This document shows positions 56,990 to 64,000 of a stretch of 64,000 nt of DNA, one piece after another (position 1 is the stretch's first letter; every line of letters begins with the position of its first letter). Origin of the DNA: Brevibacterium sp. 239c (GTDB taxonomy: Bacteria; Actinomycetota; Actinomycetes; Actinomycetales; Brevibacteriaceae); the NCBI RefSeq assembly GCF_900169365.1, contig NZ_FXZH01000009.1, positions 88,234-152,233 on the forward strand, in the 5' to 3' direction. The position numbers and the translations under genes were made by a program. The notes beneath the pieces are model-generated. The model did no database searches. It saw only the letters and a list, made by a program, of their open reading frames with translations, and was not told where the DNA came from.

Positions 56990-57463
56990 TCAGTGCAGAA
57001 ACGTCTCAAAGGCTGCCGTTTCCTGACCGAGGTTCCCGCTGCGTTTCGGCACCGGCGAGTTCACCCAGTACTGGCCGGTGTGCGCGTCGCGATCTAGGTA
57101 CTTGTAATCGATGAGTTCCCGTCGCAGTCGTGCGAAATCCGGATGGAAAGCGCTGAGGAGAGTGTTGACGTCCTTCTCACAGTAGATCCGATCGGTCTCA
57201 AAAGCTGTGAGGACCTCCAACAGGACCACGACGAGGGCCTTACGCTTCGTAGGGATCGAGACCAGGTGCCCCTCGCGCATGAATGTCCTCAGCGTCTTGG
57301 CTCTGAAGGCTTCCGCTTGGGGATCTGCCAGGGAGGTTGTGCGGTGGTTATGGTCCGCGCTGGATCGGTCGTCCAGCAGTGCTGCGCGTGCCGTGGTGAA
57401 ATTCTCTCCCGTTGTGCTCATGCGAGTGCGGACGAGGTGTTTGAAGTCTTTGTGCTTGGTCAT
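56990..57463 (-). CDS. DUF2087 domain protein
   Basis: A 157-residue protein; the C-terminal part (about 58-140) is a DUF2087 domain, a small helical unit with I-P-T-K-R-K-A-L, Y-C-E-K-D-V-N and L-R-R-E-L-I-D-Y-K-Y-L-D-R. In other proteins this domain is fused to regulator HTHs. The N-terminal 55 residues are polar and unmatched. Function unknown. Confidence 0.8.
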   Translation of the reverse strand: MTKHKDFKHLVRTRMSTTGENFTTARAALLDDRSSADHNHRTTSLADPQAEAFRAKTLRTFMREGHLVSIPTKRKALVVVLLEVLTAFETDRIYCEKDVNTLLSAFHPDFARLRRELIDYKYLDRDAHTGQYWVNSPVPKRSGNLGQETAAFETFLH

Positions 57464-57651
57464 GGCGTGTGATCCTCAGCAACCAAGTCTCCCCCAGCAC
57501 GAAACCTGGTCAGGAGATCACCGTGACAGGTTCGTCCGAGGATTCTCTCCCCTTCGCCGAATAGTCAGTGAGCTGGGATCACGACCGTGGCTGGGCGGTG
57601 GATGCGCCGCTGCCAACAGTATAGACATAGTTCGTCGTTTGAGAAGGGCAG

Positions 57652-58032
57652 TCATTCAAGGGCATCCAGGTAAACCCAGCGGCCGGCACGACGGACGAAT
57701 GCGGAGTTCTCCTCAAGGGTGTGCTCGCCGAGGTTGTCCCTGCATGTTGCCCGAAAATGCACCGTTCCCGTTTCATCAGTTTCAAGACCGTCTGTCGTGT
57801 CCATGATTTCCAACCCCAGCCACACGGTGTCCGAATCCAATCCGATGTCGCGCGGTCGGGTCTTGGCATGCCAGGTACGGAAGAGGTGATCTTCGTTGCC
57901 GCGGGCGAACGCGGTGTAGCGGGAGCGCATGAGCGCCTCAGCGGTCGTTGGCCAGGTCTCTGCGTCCAAGGCAGGACGGCAGCAGTTGTCATAGTCGGCG
58001 CCGGGCGGCATTCCGGAACAGGGGCAGATCAT
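57652..58032 (-). CDS. YchJ family protein with SEC-C-like zinc motif
   Basis: A 126-residue UPF0225 protein. C-P-C and C-C (C-P-C-S-G...N-C-C-R-P) form the SEC-C-type zinc knuckle; M-R-S-R-Y-T-A-F is the family motif. The role is unknown. TACCAT (58039-58044) 6 nt before the ATG predicts a leaderless mRNA. Confidence 0.88.
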   Translation of the reverse strand: MICPCSGMPPGADYDNCCRPALDAETWPTTAEALMRSRYTAFARGNEDHLFRTWHAKTRPRDIGLDSDTVWLGLEIMDTTDGLETDETGTVHFRATCRDNLGEHTLEENSAFVRRAGRWVYLDALE

Positions 58033-58038
58033 GACTCG

Positions 58039-58044
58039 ATGGTA
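58039..58044 (-). promoter_or_regulatory. -10 box of the ychJ-like gene, leaderless
   Basis: TACCAT on the minus strand, 6 nt before the ATG at 58032. Confidence 0.45.
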
Positions 58045-58087
58045 TCTCTGAGGTGCTTGCGAACTGGATACATGCCACTATGGATCC

Positions 58088-58666
58088 ATGAGTTCAGTAT
58101 TCCTCTCCGGCGATGCCGAAGCCGATGCCCTCCTTGCCGATGACCCCTTTGCCCTGCTGATGGGCATGCTGCTTGACCAGCAGGTCCCGATGGAAGTCGC
58201 GTTCGCTGGGCCGGCGAAGCTTGCGCAGCGTCTGGGCAGACTCGATGTGGTCAAGATTGCTGAGATGAATCCCGATGAGTTTCTGGAGAAGTTCTCTATC
58301 AAGCCCGCAGTCCACCGTTTCCCGAAGTCCATGGCGACCCGAGTGCAGAAGCTGGCTGCAGAGATCGTCGACGAATATGACGGCGACACTGCCGCAATCT
58401 GGACCTCAGGTGATCCGACGGGCCCCGAAGTCCTCAAACGTCTGAAGAAGCTGCCAGGGTTCGGGGATCAGAAGGCGAAGATCTTCCTGGCCCTCCTCGG
58501 CAAACAGTTTGATTTCAAGGCTGATGGATGGCGTGAGGCCGCAGGTGACTACGGTGATGAGGACAGCCGTCGCTCGATCGCCGATGTGGTCAATGAGGAC
58601 ACCTTGTTAGAGGTCCGCGCATTCAAGAAGCAGCAGAAGGCCGCCGCGAAAGCAGCCAAGAAGTAG
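58088..58666 (+). CDS. HhH-GPD base-excision repair-like protein
   Basis: A 192-residue protein of an uncharacterised actinobacterial HhH-GPD family (TIGR03252 type). L-L-D-Q-Q-V-P-M-E-V-A-F-A-G-P is the family N-terminal block; hairpin-helix-hairpin K-K-L-P-G-F-G-D-Q-K-A-K binds DNA. A clear catalytic Lys/Asp pair, as in AlkA or MutY, is not obvious. A Lys/Ala-rich tail ends the chain. Divergent from ychJ. Confidence 0.82.
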   Translation: MSSVFLSGDAEADALLADDPFALLMGMLLDQQVPMEVAFAGPAKLAQRLGRLDVVKIAEMNPDEFLEKFSIKPAVHRFPKSMATRVQKLAAEIVDEYDGDTAAIWTSGDPTGPEVLKRLKKLPGFGDQKAKIFLALLGKQFDFKADGWREAAGDYGDEDSRRSIADVVNEDTLLEVRAFKKQQKAAAKAAKK

Positions 58667-58687
58667 GTTCGCTCACTCACGAGCAAG

Positions 58688-58696
58688 TTATCCACA
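58688..58696 (+). promoter_or_regulatory. Perfect DnaA-box sequence
   Basis: TTATCCACA in the spacer before the lipoprotein gene. Single, so not an origin; may titrate DnaA or regulate the downstream gene. Confidence 0.35.
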
Positions 58697-58732
58697 GATT
58701 CAACTGCGCCTGTTCTCAAAGTCACGGTTCTC

Positions 58733-58739
58733 GCATAAT
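58733..58739 (+). promoter_or_regulatory. Possible -10 of the DUF6318-like lipoprotein gene
   Basis: GCATAAT, about 60 nt before the ATG at 58801; no clear -35. Confidence 0.3.
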
Positions 58740-58800
58740 GTAGAGATTCCGGGCGCTCTCCATTCTTCTGCGTCGGAGTTCTCGACCACAGAGGCGTGGA

Positions 58801-59442
58801 ATGAAAACTGGACTTGGCGAACGTATCTGTTTGCGCACGACGACAGCTATGACATTGGCCGCATTGCTCTCGCTGCCCCTGGCGCTGTCAGGATGCGAAG
58901 ACCATTCCCCCGTTGCTGCACCAACTTCGACGTTGCCTGCCGAAGATTCGTCGAAAGCCTCCCCTGCCGCTGATCCGCAGCCGACAGTCCCCGCCTATGA
59001 GACTGATCTTGACCTCAGTGCCGAGGAGACGGAAGCCGTCGAGGGGGCGTTGGTTGCGTTTGAGGGATTCCTTACATCGATAAATAATGCCTACTCAGGC
59101 GACTTCGACAAGATCGACAATTTCCCAAAGTACGCCACGGGCGAGGCGCTTGATTCGATCAAAGCCGAAGCAAACTCTGTTCAAAATAAAGACGCAACTT
59201 TTGAGGGCGCAATCAATCCACTTTCTGTGGAAATATTCGAAGTAGCGGATCCTGCAGAGGCACAAGATCCACCAAACGTAGTAGTTCACTTCTGTGTAGA
59301 TACGAATGATTGGGCATTAATCCAAGCCGGTGACCAAGGAGCTGGCAAGCCAGACGGACTTGTGACAATGGAGCACCGGATTGTGTTCGAGCGCGACAGC
59401 TGGCTAGTTGACAAGCAGTCGCTATGGGAGCGTAAGTGCTAA
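58801..59442 (+). CDS. DUF6318-like lipoprotein
   Basis: A 213-residue lipoprotein: signal peptide to L-S-G-C (lipobox L-A-L-S-G-C), a Pro/Ser/Ala linker, then a domain like DUF6318 (about 65-213) with A-F-E-G-F-L-T-S-I-N and ending W-E-R-K-C. Seen as envelope lipoproteins in Micrococcales; function unknown. The part after about 59080 is richer in A+T and uses rarer codons (aaa, ata, tta) than neighbours, a sign of transfer or fast change. GTG of the next gene overlaps its stop. Confidence 0.75.
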   Translation: MKTGLGERICLRTTTAMTLAALLSLPLALSGCEDHSPVAAPTSTLPAEDSSKASPAADPQPTVPAYETDLDLSAEETEAVEGALVAFEGFLTSINNAYSGDFDKIDNFPKYATGEALDSIKAEANSVQNKDATFEGAINPLSVEIFEVADPAEAQDPPNVVVHFCVDTNDWALIQAGDQGAGKPDGLVTMEHRIVFERDSWLVDKQSLWERKC

Positions 59443-60299
59443 GACTTCGCTTGTCTGAAATCGCAATCGCAACTCTGACAATATCGTTGCTAGTTTTGTG
59501 TGTTGTTGCTCCGGCCATGGCGAGGCCCGGCTGCAGCATTGGTGACACCAGCAAATGCGATGCTATTAAACCGCCGCCCCCTCCCCCTGCACCAGGCGGC
59601 CCCGGCGGCGGAGGCGGTTCGGGAGGTTCTGGCGGTGGAAACGGCGGCGGCTCAGGTGGAGGAAACGGTGGCGGCGGGAACGGCAGTGGAGGTTCCGGCG
59701 GGGGCGGAGGCGACCTGCCGGATTGCGTCCTCGAGGAAGTCGGACATATCTGTGCCAGCCTGCCAGGCCCCGGCCCTGCCCCTGGTCCCGGCGGTGGCGG
59801 TGCTCCCGCGAGGCCCGAGCCGCCCACTAATATTCCCGAGTCGCAGTTCCAGACCTTTGACATTCCCGCCCCCACGATTCATGCCTGGCCCAAGGACTGG
59901 GCCGTGATCGGCAAACCTGCTGCTTTCTGGACAGACGCGGACACCAGCTATATCGATATGACCCTGTTGACGTACGCAGTCACGGTGAAGGTCACTCCGG
60001 AGAAGTACTACTGGAATTTCGGCGACGACACTGGCGGGACCACCTCAAAGCCTGGATCGAAGCCACGCCCAGGCGACGAGCCACAGATCGGACATGACTA
60101 CCAGAAGACGGGCGCGAAGACTGTCGGCATGACTGCGACCTTCAGCGGGGAGTTTTCCGTGGACGGCGGGCCGTGGTTGCCCATCGACGGTTTCGCACAC
60201 GTAGCAAGCAACGAGATCTCGATGGATGTTTACCGCTTCCACCGCTACTTAGTCGATGAGGACTGCTATATGAATCCGCAAGGACCCGACTGTACTTAG
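59436..60299 (+). CDS. Secreted Gly/Pro-rich protein with PKD-like domain
   Basis: A 287-residue exported protein. Signal peptide (1-29, cleaved after A-M-A), short Cys-containing segment, P6 run, a Gly/Ser/Asn-rich low-complexity linker (about 55-90), a second Pro/Gly linker, and a PKD-like beta-sandwich (about 160-265) with Y-Y-W-N-F-G-D-D. Such PKD-like domains are exposed on surfaces. GTG start overlaps the lipoprotein stop by 7 bp, so both are made together. Ligand unknown. Confidence 0.75.
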   Translation: MLRLRLSEIAIATLTISLLVLCVVAPAMARPGCSIGDTSKCDAIKPPPPPPAPGGPGGGGGSGGSGGGNGGGSGGGNGGGGNGSGGSGGGGGDLPDCVLEEVGHICASLPGPGPAPGPGGGGAPARPEPPTNIPESQFQTFDIPAPTIHAWPKDWAVIGKPAAFWTDADTSYIDMTLLTYAVTVKVTPEKYYWNFGDDTGGTTSKPGSKPRPGDEPQIGHDYQKTGAKTVGMTATFSGEFSVDGGPWLPIDGFAHVASNEISMDVYRFHRYLVDEDCYMNPQGPDCT

Positions 60300-60339
60300 A
60301 CCTCAGCCGGCATCAACTACGAGTCTTGGAGCAAGAAGG

Positions 60340-61839
60340 TCAGCCGAGCACCCGGGCTTTCGGTCTTTCGAAGAACAGCACTGCGACGAAACCGATCAGG
60401 ATGAGTCCTGCTGGCAACCACAGCGACTGGCCCATCGCATGCGCAAACCCGGTGGCAATTGATTCCGGCATCCCTGATCCCCCGCCTTCCGGCGCCATAG
60501 CGGCCACAGCCTCCGCACCGGAGCCACCCGACGTCCCGCTGGCATCGCCGATGTTGGCCGCCAGACGAGACTCCATAGCCACAGCGATCGCAGCGCTGCC
60601 GAACACTGCACCAACCTGTCGCACGGTGTTGTACACACCCGAACCTGCACCGGCGTGATGAAGAGCAAGGTTACGGGTCGCCGTCGAACTGATCGGGGCC
60701 CACATGAAGCCGTTGGCCACACCTAGAAGCAGGATCGGCGGCATCAGCACCCAGGGCGAAGTGTCCGAGCCCAGAATCGAGCCGATCCAGAACAGTGCGA
60801 TGGAGAAGGACCCCAGACCGATGCCGGCGAATACACGCGGGCTTCCCCGATCGACCATCTTGCCCACGAACGGTGCCAGCACCCCGGAGAGAATCGCCAT
60901 CGGGGACACCAGCAACGCTGACTGAGTTGGCGAATACCCCAGCACAGTCTGAGCCCACAGCATCAGGGGGAACATCAAAGCGGTGATGCCGAAGCCCACC
61001 GTCAACATTGCGATGCTCGCCAAGGTGAAGTTGCGATCTTTGAATAACGATAGGGGAACGAGCACCTCGGCGTGTGTGTACTTCTGCCACAGCACGAATG
61101 CGATGAGGAAGAGCACTCCCCCGCCGATGACGAAGGGAACGGTGACAGGTCCGATCAGCGGGCCCCACTTGACGTCATGCGCCTGCTGAATGCCGTAGAC
61201 CAAGAGGAACAGTCCACAGGCGGAAAGTACGACTCCCAGCCAGTCGAAGCTGTGGGCGTGCGTTTCCAAACGCGGCACAAGCCTCCACGCCAGGACGAAA
61301 GCAATGATTCCGACGGGAACGTTGACGAAGAAGATCCACTCCCACCCGAATCCATCAACGAGCAGTCCTCCGGCGATGGGTCCGACCAGTGTCGCGATAC
61401 CGGCAACCGCACCCCACATTCCCATGGCGGGACCACGACGGTCTGAAGGGAACATCCGAGTGATCACGGCCATGGTCTGCGGCGTCATCGCTGCCGCGCC
61501 GAGCCCCTGCACAACGCGAGCCACGATCAGTGCACCCACGGTAGTTGTCAGTCCGCACCACAAGGAGCTGGCGGTGAAGATGATGAGCCCGACCATGTAC
61601 ACACGCTTCGGTCCGAATCTGTCGCCCAGTCGGCCCGTGATCAGCAAGGGCACGACGTATGCGAGCAGATACGCCGAGGTGACCCATACGACCGCGTTGA
61701 TGTCCGCATTTAATGAGTCCATGATGTCCGGCATCGCCACAGTCACAATGGTCGAGTCGACGAGAATCATGAAAAAGCCGATGCATAACGCCCAGAGGGC
61801 ACGCCACGGATTGGTCGAAGGATCTGCCTGATTGCTCAC
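60340..61839 (-). CDS. MFS drug exporter, DHA2 (EmrB/QacA) family
   Basis: A 499-residue 14-helix exporter using proton motive force. Motif A G-R-L-G-D-R-F-G-P-K-R and the DHA2 motif C (G-P-I-A-G-G-L-L-V) near residue 145 are clear. GTG at 61839 is preferred, giving M-S-N-Q-A; the longer frame overlaps the divergent gene. TTGACG -35 lies near a CCTTTGG inverted repeat. Substrate unknown. Confidence 0.9.
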   Translation of the reverse strand: MSNQADPSTNPWRALWALCIGFFMILVDSTIVTVAMPDIMDSLNADINAVVWVTSAYLLAYVVPLLITGRLGDRFGPKRVYMVGLIIFTASSLWCGLTTTVGALIVARVVQGLGAAAMTPQTMAVITRMFPSDRRGPAMGMWGAVAGIATLVGPIAGGLLVDGFGWEWIFFVNVPVGIIAFVLAWRLVPRLETHAHSFDWLGVVLSACGLFLLVYGIQQAHDVKWGPLIGPVTVPFVIGGGVLFLIAFVLWQKYTHAEVLVPLSLFKDRNFTLASIAMLTVGFGITALMFPLMLWAQTVLGYSPTQSALLVSPMAILSGVLAPFVGKMVDRGSPRVFAGIGLGSFSIALFWIGSILGSDTSPWVLMPPILLLGVANGFMWAPISSTATRNLALHHAGAGSGVYNTVRQVGAVFGSAAIAVAMESRLAANIGDASGTSGGSGAEAVAAMAPEGGGSGMPESIATGFAHAMGQSLWLPAGLILIGFVAVLFFERPKARVLG

Positions 61840-61876
61840 CGACCAATCTTTATCCCGATCCCCGCCGTCGTCAACT

Positions 61877-61891
61877 CCTTTGGCCCAAAGG
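61877..61891. promoter_or_regulatory. Inverted repeat in the exporter/oxidoreductase spacer
   Basis: CCTTTGG-C-CCAAAGG sits just upstream of the TTGACG -35 of the exporter and 27-41 bp before the oxidoreductase ATG: a shared operator candidate. Confidence 0.45.
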
Positions 61892-61917
61892 CGCCGCGAA
61901 CCTGAAACAATGGCATC

Positions 61918-63156
61918 ATGGTGTGCCGAATTTCGGAGTTGCTGGTCGACTCTCATTGGCCGATCGTCATTATCGGCGCAGGGCAGGCCGGGCTCTCAGC
62001 CGCCCATTACCTTTGGCGCGACGGCCTGGTTCCAGGCAAAGACTTCATCGTCCTCGACGCTGGGGCCGGACCCGGTGGCGCCTGGCGTGAACGGTGGGAT
62101 TCTCTGACGCTGGGGTCCACGAACCATGTGGCGGACCTGCCCGGGTTCCCGCTGGGCACACCCGATCCCTCAACACCTGCCTCGGCAGTGGTGTCCGACT
62201 ATTACTACCGGTTCGAACGCGAGCTAGAACTCTGCGTCGTCCGCCCCGCCGAGGTAGTCACGGTGAAGTCGCCCACTCCTGGTGCCGGCCCTCTGCAGAT
62301 CACAGCAGACATCGACGGTGAACGTGTTCAACTCTCTAGTCGATACCTGATCAATGCGACCGGAACCTGGACTCACCCTTATGTTCCTTTCGTACCCGGC
62401 ATTGCCGAGTTCGAGGGCCGCCAACTGCACACCGCGAATTTTCGAGACGTCGAGGATTTCCGTGGTCTGAGGACCTTGGTCGTCGGCGGCGGCATCTCCG
62501 CGACACAGTTCCTACTGGAGCTGTCGGAAGTCACCGAGACGTTGTGGGCCACACGCCGGCCTCCAAATTTCACCTCGCGAGCCTTCGACGGCAATTGGGG
62601 CATCGAGGTCGAACGTGCCGTGCGCTCTCGGACCTTGGCCGGCCTTGCTCCCGCCAGTGTTGTGCGCACCACGGGCCTGCCTGTTCGTCAGGATTTTCGA
62701 GACGGCGTCGAATCCGGTGTTCTCGTCTCACGTGGAATGATCGATTCGATTCTGCCCCATGGGGTCCATTTCCCAGGCAGACCAACCCAAGCACAGACGA
62801 CTTCGGAGGGCCTCGGGCCCTCGGCGAGCGACCACTTGGCGCTACCTGAGTCCTGGCAGCCCTTCGAACATGAGCGAGTCGAAGACGTCGATGTCATTTT
62901 CTGGAACACCGGGTTCCGGGCAGCTCTCAACCATTTGGCGCCCTTACGTCTGCGCACACCCGAGGGCGGAATCTCCATGGACACCGAAGTCTCGGTCAAG
63001 GATGATCGACGCATCTTCCTTGTCGGGTACGGTTCGGCGAGTTCAACAGTCGGTGCGACACGAGCGGGCCGGATCGCGGCCAGAGAGCTGCTCAAAAGGC
63101 GCAAGACAGAACACCCCACGCCCACCTATGAGGGGGCTGGTGGCTCCAGGACCTGA
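61918..63156 (+). CDS. FAD-dependent NAD(P)-binding oxidoreductase
   Basis: A 412-residue flavoprotein of the flavin monooxygenase/thioredoxin-reductase-like group. FAD site I-I-G-A-G-Q-A-G (18-25), the G-G-A-W-R-E-R-W loop, a second Rossmann motif V-V-G-G-G-I-S-A-T near 190 for NAD(P), and A-T-G-T-W type linker. It may modify a toxic compound exported by the divergent MFS protein, an inference. The 3' end overlaps the next gene by 31 bp. Confidence 0.88.
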   Translation: MVCRISELLVDSHWPIVIIGAGQAGLSAAHYLWRDGLVPGKDFIVLDAGAGPGGAWRERWDSLTLGSTNHVADLPGFPLGTPDPSTPASAVVSDYYYRFERELELCVVRPAEVVTVKSPTPGAGPLQITADIDGERVQLSSRYLINATGTWTHPYVPFVPGIAEFEGRQLHTANFRDVEDFRGLRTLVVGGGISATQFLLELSEVTETLWATRRPPNFTSRAFDGNWGIEVERAVRSRTLAGLAPASVVRTTGLPVRQDFRDGVESGVLVSRGMIDSILPHGVHFPGRPTQAQTTSEGLGPSASDHLALPESWQPFEHERVEDVDVIFWNTGFRAALNHLAPLRLRTPEGGISMDTEVSVKDDRRIFLVGYGSASSTVGATRAGRIAARELLKRRKTEHPTPTYEGAGGSRT

Positions 63157-63794
63157 TCGGCGAAACTGACACTCGGCAACATCTGTGCGAAGAGGTCGGC
63201 CACGGACTGGTTGTGTGCCACGGTGACCATCTCGACGCTGACCTTGTAGAGTCGGCCGTTATCGGAGATCCCGGCGATAGCTCCGTAGAGCACGGACTCA
63301 GTCTGATCGATGGCGCGGACTTCCTGGCGGGCAAGCAACCCGTGGACAGTCCAATAGCCGCCACCGGAGACTGTTCCGGATGTCTCCTCCAGAATGCTCG
63401 ATCGCGATTCTCCGAAGGTCTGTTCCTGTGCCGTGTCGATGATGCTCTGTGCCGTCTCACCTTCGGCTCTATAGCAGTTGACGGTGATGATGGAACCATC
63501 GTCGCGAGTGTAGAGCTGGTAACTGTCGTAGGCGAGATCATCGTTCCACCGTCCATCCATCGCCATCTGCACCTTGATCGGGCATTCTGGCCCCAGATCG
63601 ACCGTCACCTCAGTCATGCCAGATGGGATCACTGAAGTGTCAGGCTCTTGGTGTGGTTCTTCTTTCGAACCGTCATTGATGCCGACGCTGACCGGCCGCG
63701 AATCACCTTCAGCTGTGCTCACCCGCAGGGCTGAGCACCCGGAGAGGGACAGACCCAGCACCATCACACTTGCCAGGAGGAGACTCCGGTACAT
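63126..63794 (-). CDS. Lipoprotein of unknown function
   Basis: A 222-residue lipoprotein: M-Y-R-S-L-L-L-A-S then lipobox S-L-S-G-C. The mature part is mixed alpha/beta with two further Cys (E-C-P-I, N-C-Y-R), which may form a disulfide. No family recognised. The ATG at 63794 has no strong ribosome-binding site. The last 31 bp overlap the flavoprotein gene. Confidence 0.7.
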   Translation of the reverse strand: MYRSLLLASVMVLGLSLSGCSALRVSTAEGDSRPVSVGINDGSKEEPHQEPDTSVIPSGMTEVTVDLGPECPIKVQMAMDGRWNDDLAYDSYQLYTRDDGSIITVNCYRAEGETAQSIIDTAQEQTFGESRSSILEETSGTVSGGGYWTVHGLLARQEVRAIDQTESVLYGAIAGISDNGRLYKVSVEMVTVAHNQSVADLFAQMLPSVSFADQVLEPPAPS

Positions 63795-63876
63795 GGGCCT
63801 GCTTTCAAATGGTGAAGTGGCACTGCGTCGACAGAGCCACTCACATAGTACCGAGTGCATCCGACGACTGCTCCCT

Positions 63877-64000
63877 GTTGCCTCATTGCAATACCTCCGG
63901 GAACGAAACATCGTTGCCTCAAATGAAAACCTCCGGGAACATGGTGTCGTTGCCTCAAATAGGAACCTCCGGATAGCTCACCCGTTGTTCCAGGCTCGAT
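63877..64000. repeat. 36-bp tandem repeats running to the window edge
   Basis: Units start at 63877, 63913 and 63949; a partial fourth starts about 63984. Each begins GTTGCCTCA and contains ACCTCCGG. On the minus strand each holds GGAGGT followed by ATG or TTG-AGG-CAA, i.e. a ribosome-binding site with start codon, and the 36-bp period equals 12 codons. Possibly the edge of a mobile element or regulatory repeat. Confidence 0.75.

Noticed and set aside
58688..58696. Replication origin at the DnaA box
   Set aside because: Only one box; no AT-rich unwinding region, dnaA or dnaN.
59580..59830. Gly/Pro-rich segment as a separate repeat element
   Set aside because: It is the low-complexity linker of an exported protein in frame, not a DNA repeat family.
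63877..64000. CRISPR array
   Set aside because: The 36-bp units abut with no unique spacers, and no cas gene is near.

Overview
The window is a gene-dense, high-GC actinobacterial chromosome segment with about 60 protein genes and no rRNA, tRNA, CRISPR array or complete insertion sequence that I can see. Actinobacterial markers are MshB (mycothiol), the small proteins DUF3107 and DUF3117, the succinylase-branch lysine genes dapC/dapD/dapE, a FolP2-type DHPS paralogue, a 7Fe ferredoxin, TatB beside Mrp, and a DivIVA-like protein. Gene order recalls several blocks of the Mycobacterium tuberculosis chromosome: TetR/DUF3107/ferritin-like/RhlE (Rv3208-Rv3211), typA-mshB-fdxC-dapC (Rv1165-Rv1178), dapD/dapE/LOG/folP2/DivIVA (Rv1201c-Rv1209) and OMT/tatB/mrp/MgtE-like (Rv1220c-Rv1232c). 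Brevibacterium or a close Micrococcales relative is my best guess; this is inference from memory of families, not a database result.

Layout. 0-4.6 kb: TetR regulator, DUF3107, ferritin-like protein, DEAD-box helicase, acyltransferase. 4.6-10.2 kb: PHP phosphoesterase divergent from a coupled aminopeptidase P / P1 peptidase pair, then a secreted metallophosphatase. 10.4-16.7 kb: MgtE-like regulatory-domain protein, DUF1003, Mrp, lipoprotein polysaccharide deacetylase, TatB, alkyltransferase-like protein, O-methyltransferase, DUF3117. 16.8-25.4 kb: membrane glycosyltransferase, DivIVA-like, FolP2, LOG, DapE, divergent DapD, citrate synthase, DapC, ferredoxin. 25.6-31.8 kb: GNAT, VanW, MshB fused to a membrane domain, TypA. 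32-38.5 kb: a complete dipeptide ABC importer operon (dppA-B-C-DF). 38.7-44.3 kb: PH-domain protein, metallo-beta-lactamase-fold hydrolase, old yellow enzyme, SLC13 carrier, alpha/beta hydrolase, thymidine kinase. 44.4-51.4 kb: monomeric isocitrate dehydrogenase, LapA, phosphopantetheinyl transferase, a membrane protein, PdxR divergent from pdxST. 51.4-58.7 kb: HerA-like ATPase, diacylglycerol kinase-like protein, AlkZ-like protein, carboxylesterase, phosphoribosyltransferase, DUF2087, YchJ, HhH-GPD protein. 58.8-64 kb: an accessory-looking end with a DUF6318-like lipoprotein plus PKD-like secreted protein, a drug exporter divergent from an FAD oxidoreductase, a lipoprotein, and a 36-bp tandem repeat that runs to the window edge.

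Functionally the region joins lysine/meso-DAP synthesis, TCA entry (citrate synthase, NADP-isocitrate dehydrogenase), PLP synthesis with its regulator, mycothiol synthesis, peptide import and peptide breakdown, and DNA/base repair. The expression layout is notable: at least 16 genes have a TANNNT -10 box ending 6-9 nt before the start codon, which predicts leaderless mRNAs, and several convergent pairs are separated by very long perfect hairpins. The most unusual items are a PdxR with no lysine at all, a 24-bp perfect palindrome on the aminopeptidase P promoter, the MshB fusion, a hairpin that covers the lapA start only on read-through RNA, and the terminal 36-bp repeats that each carry a ribosome-binding-site-like sequence and a start codon. 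I did not find a clear multi-gene undescribed system; the lipoprotein/PKD pair and the terminal repeats are the best places to look.
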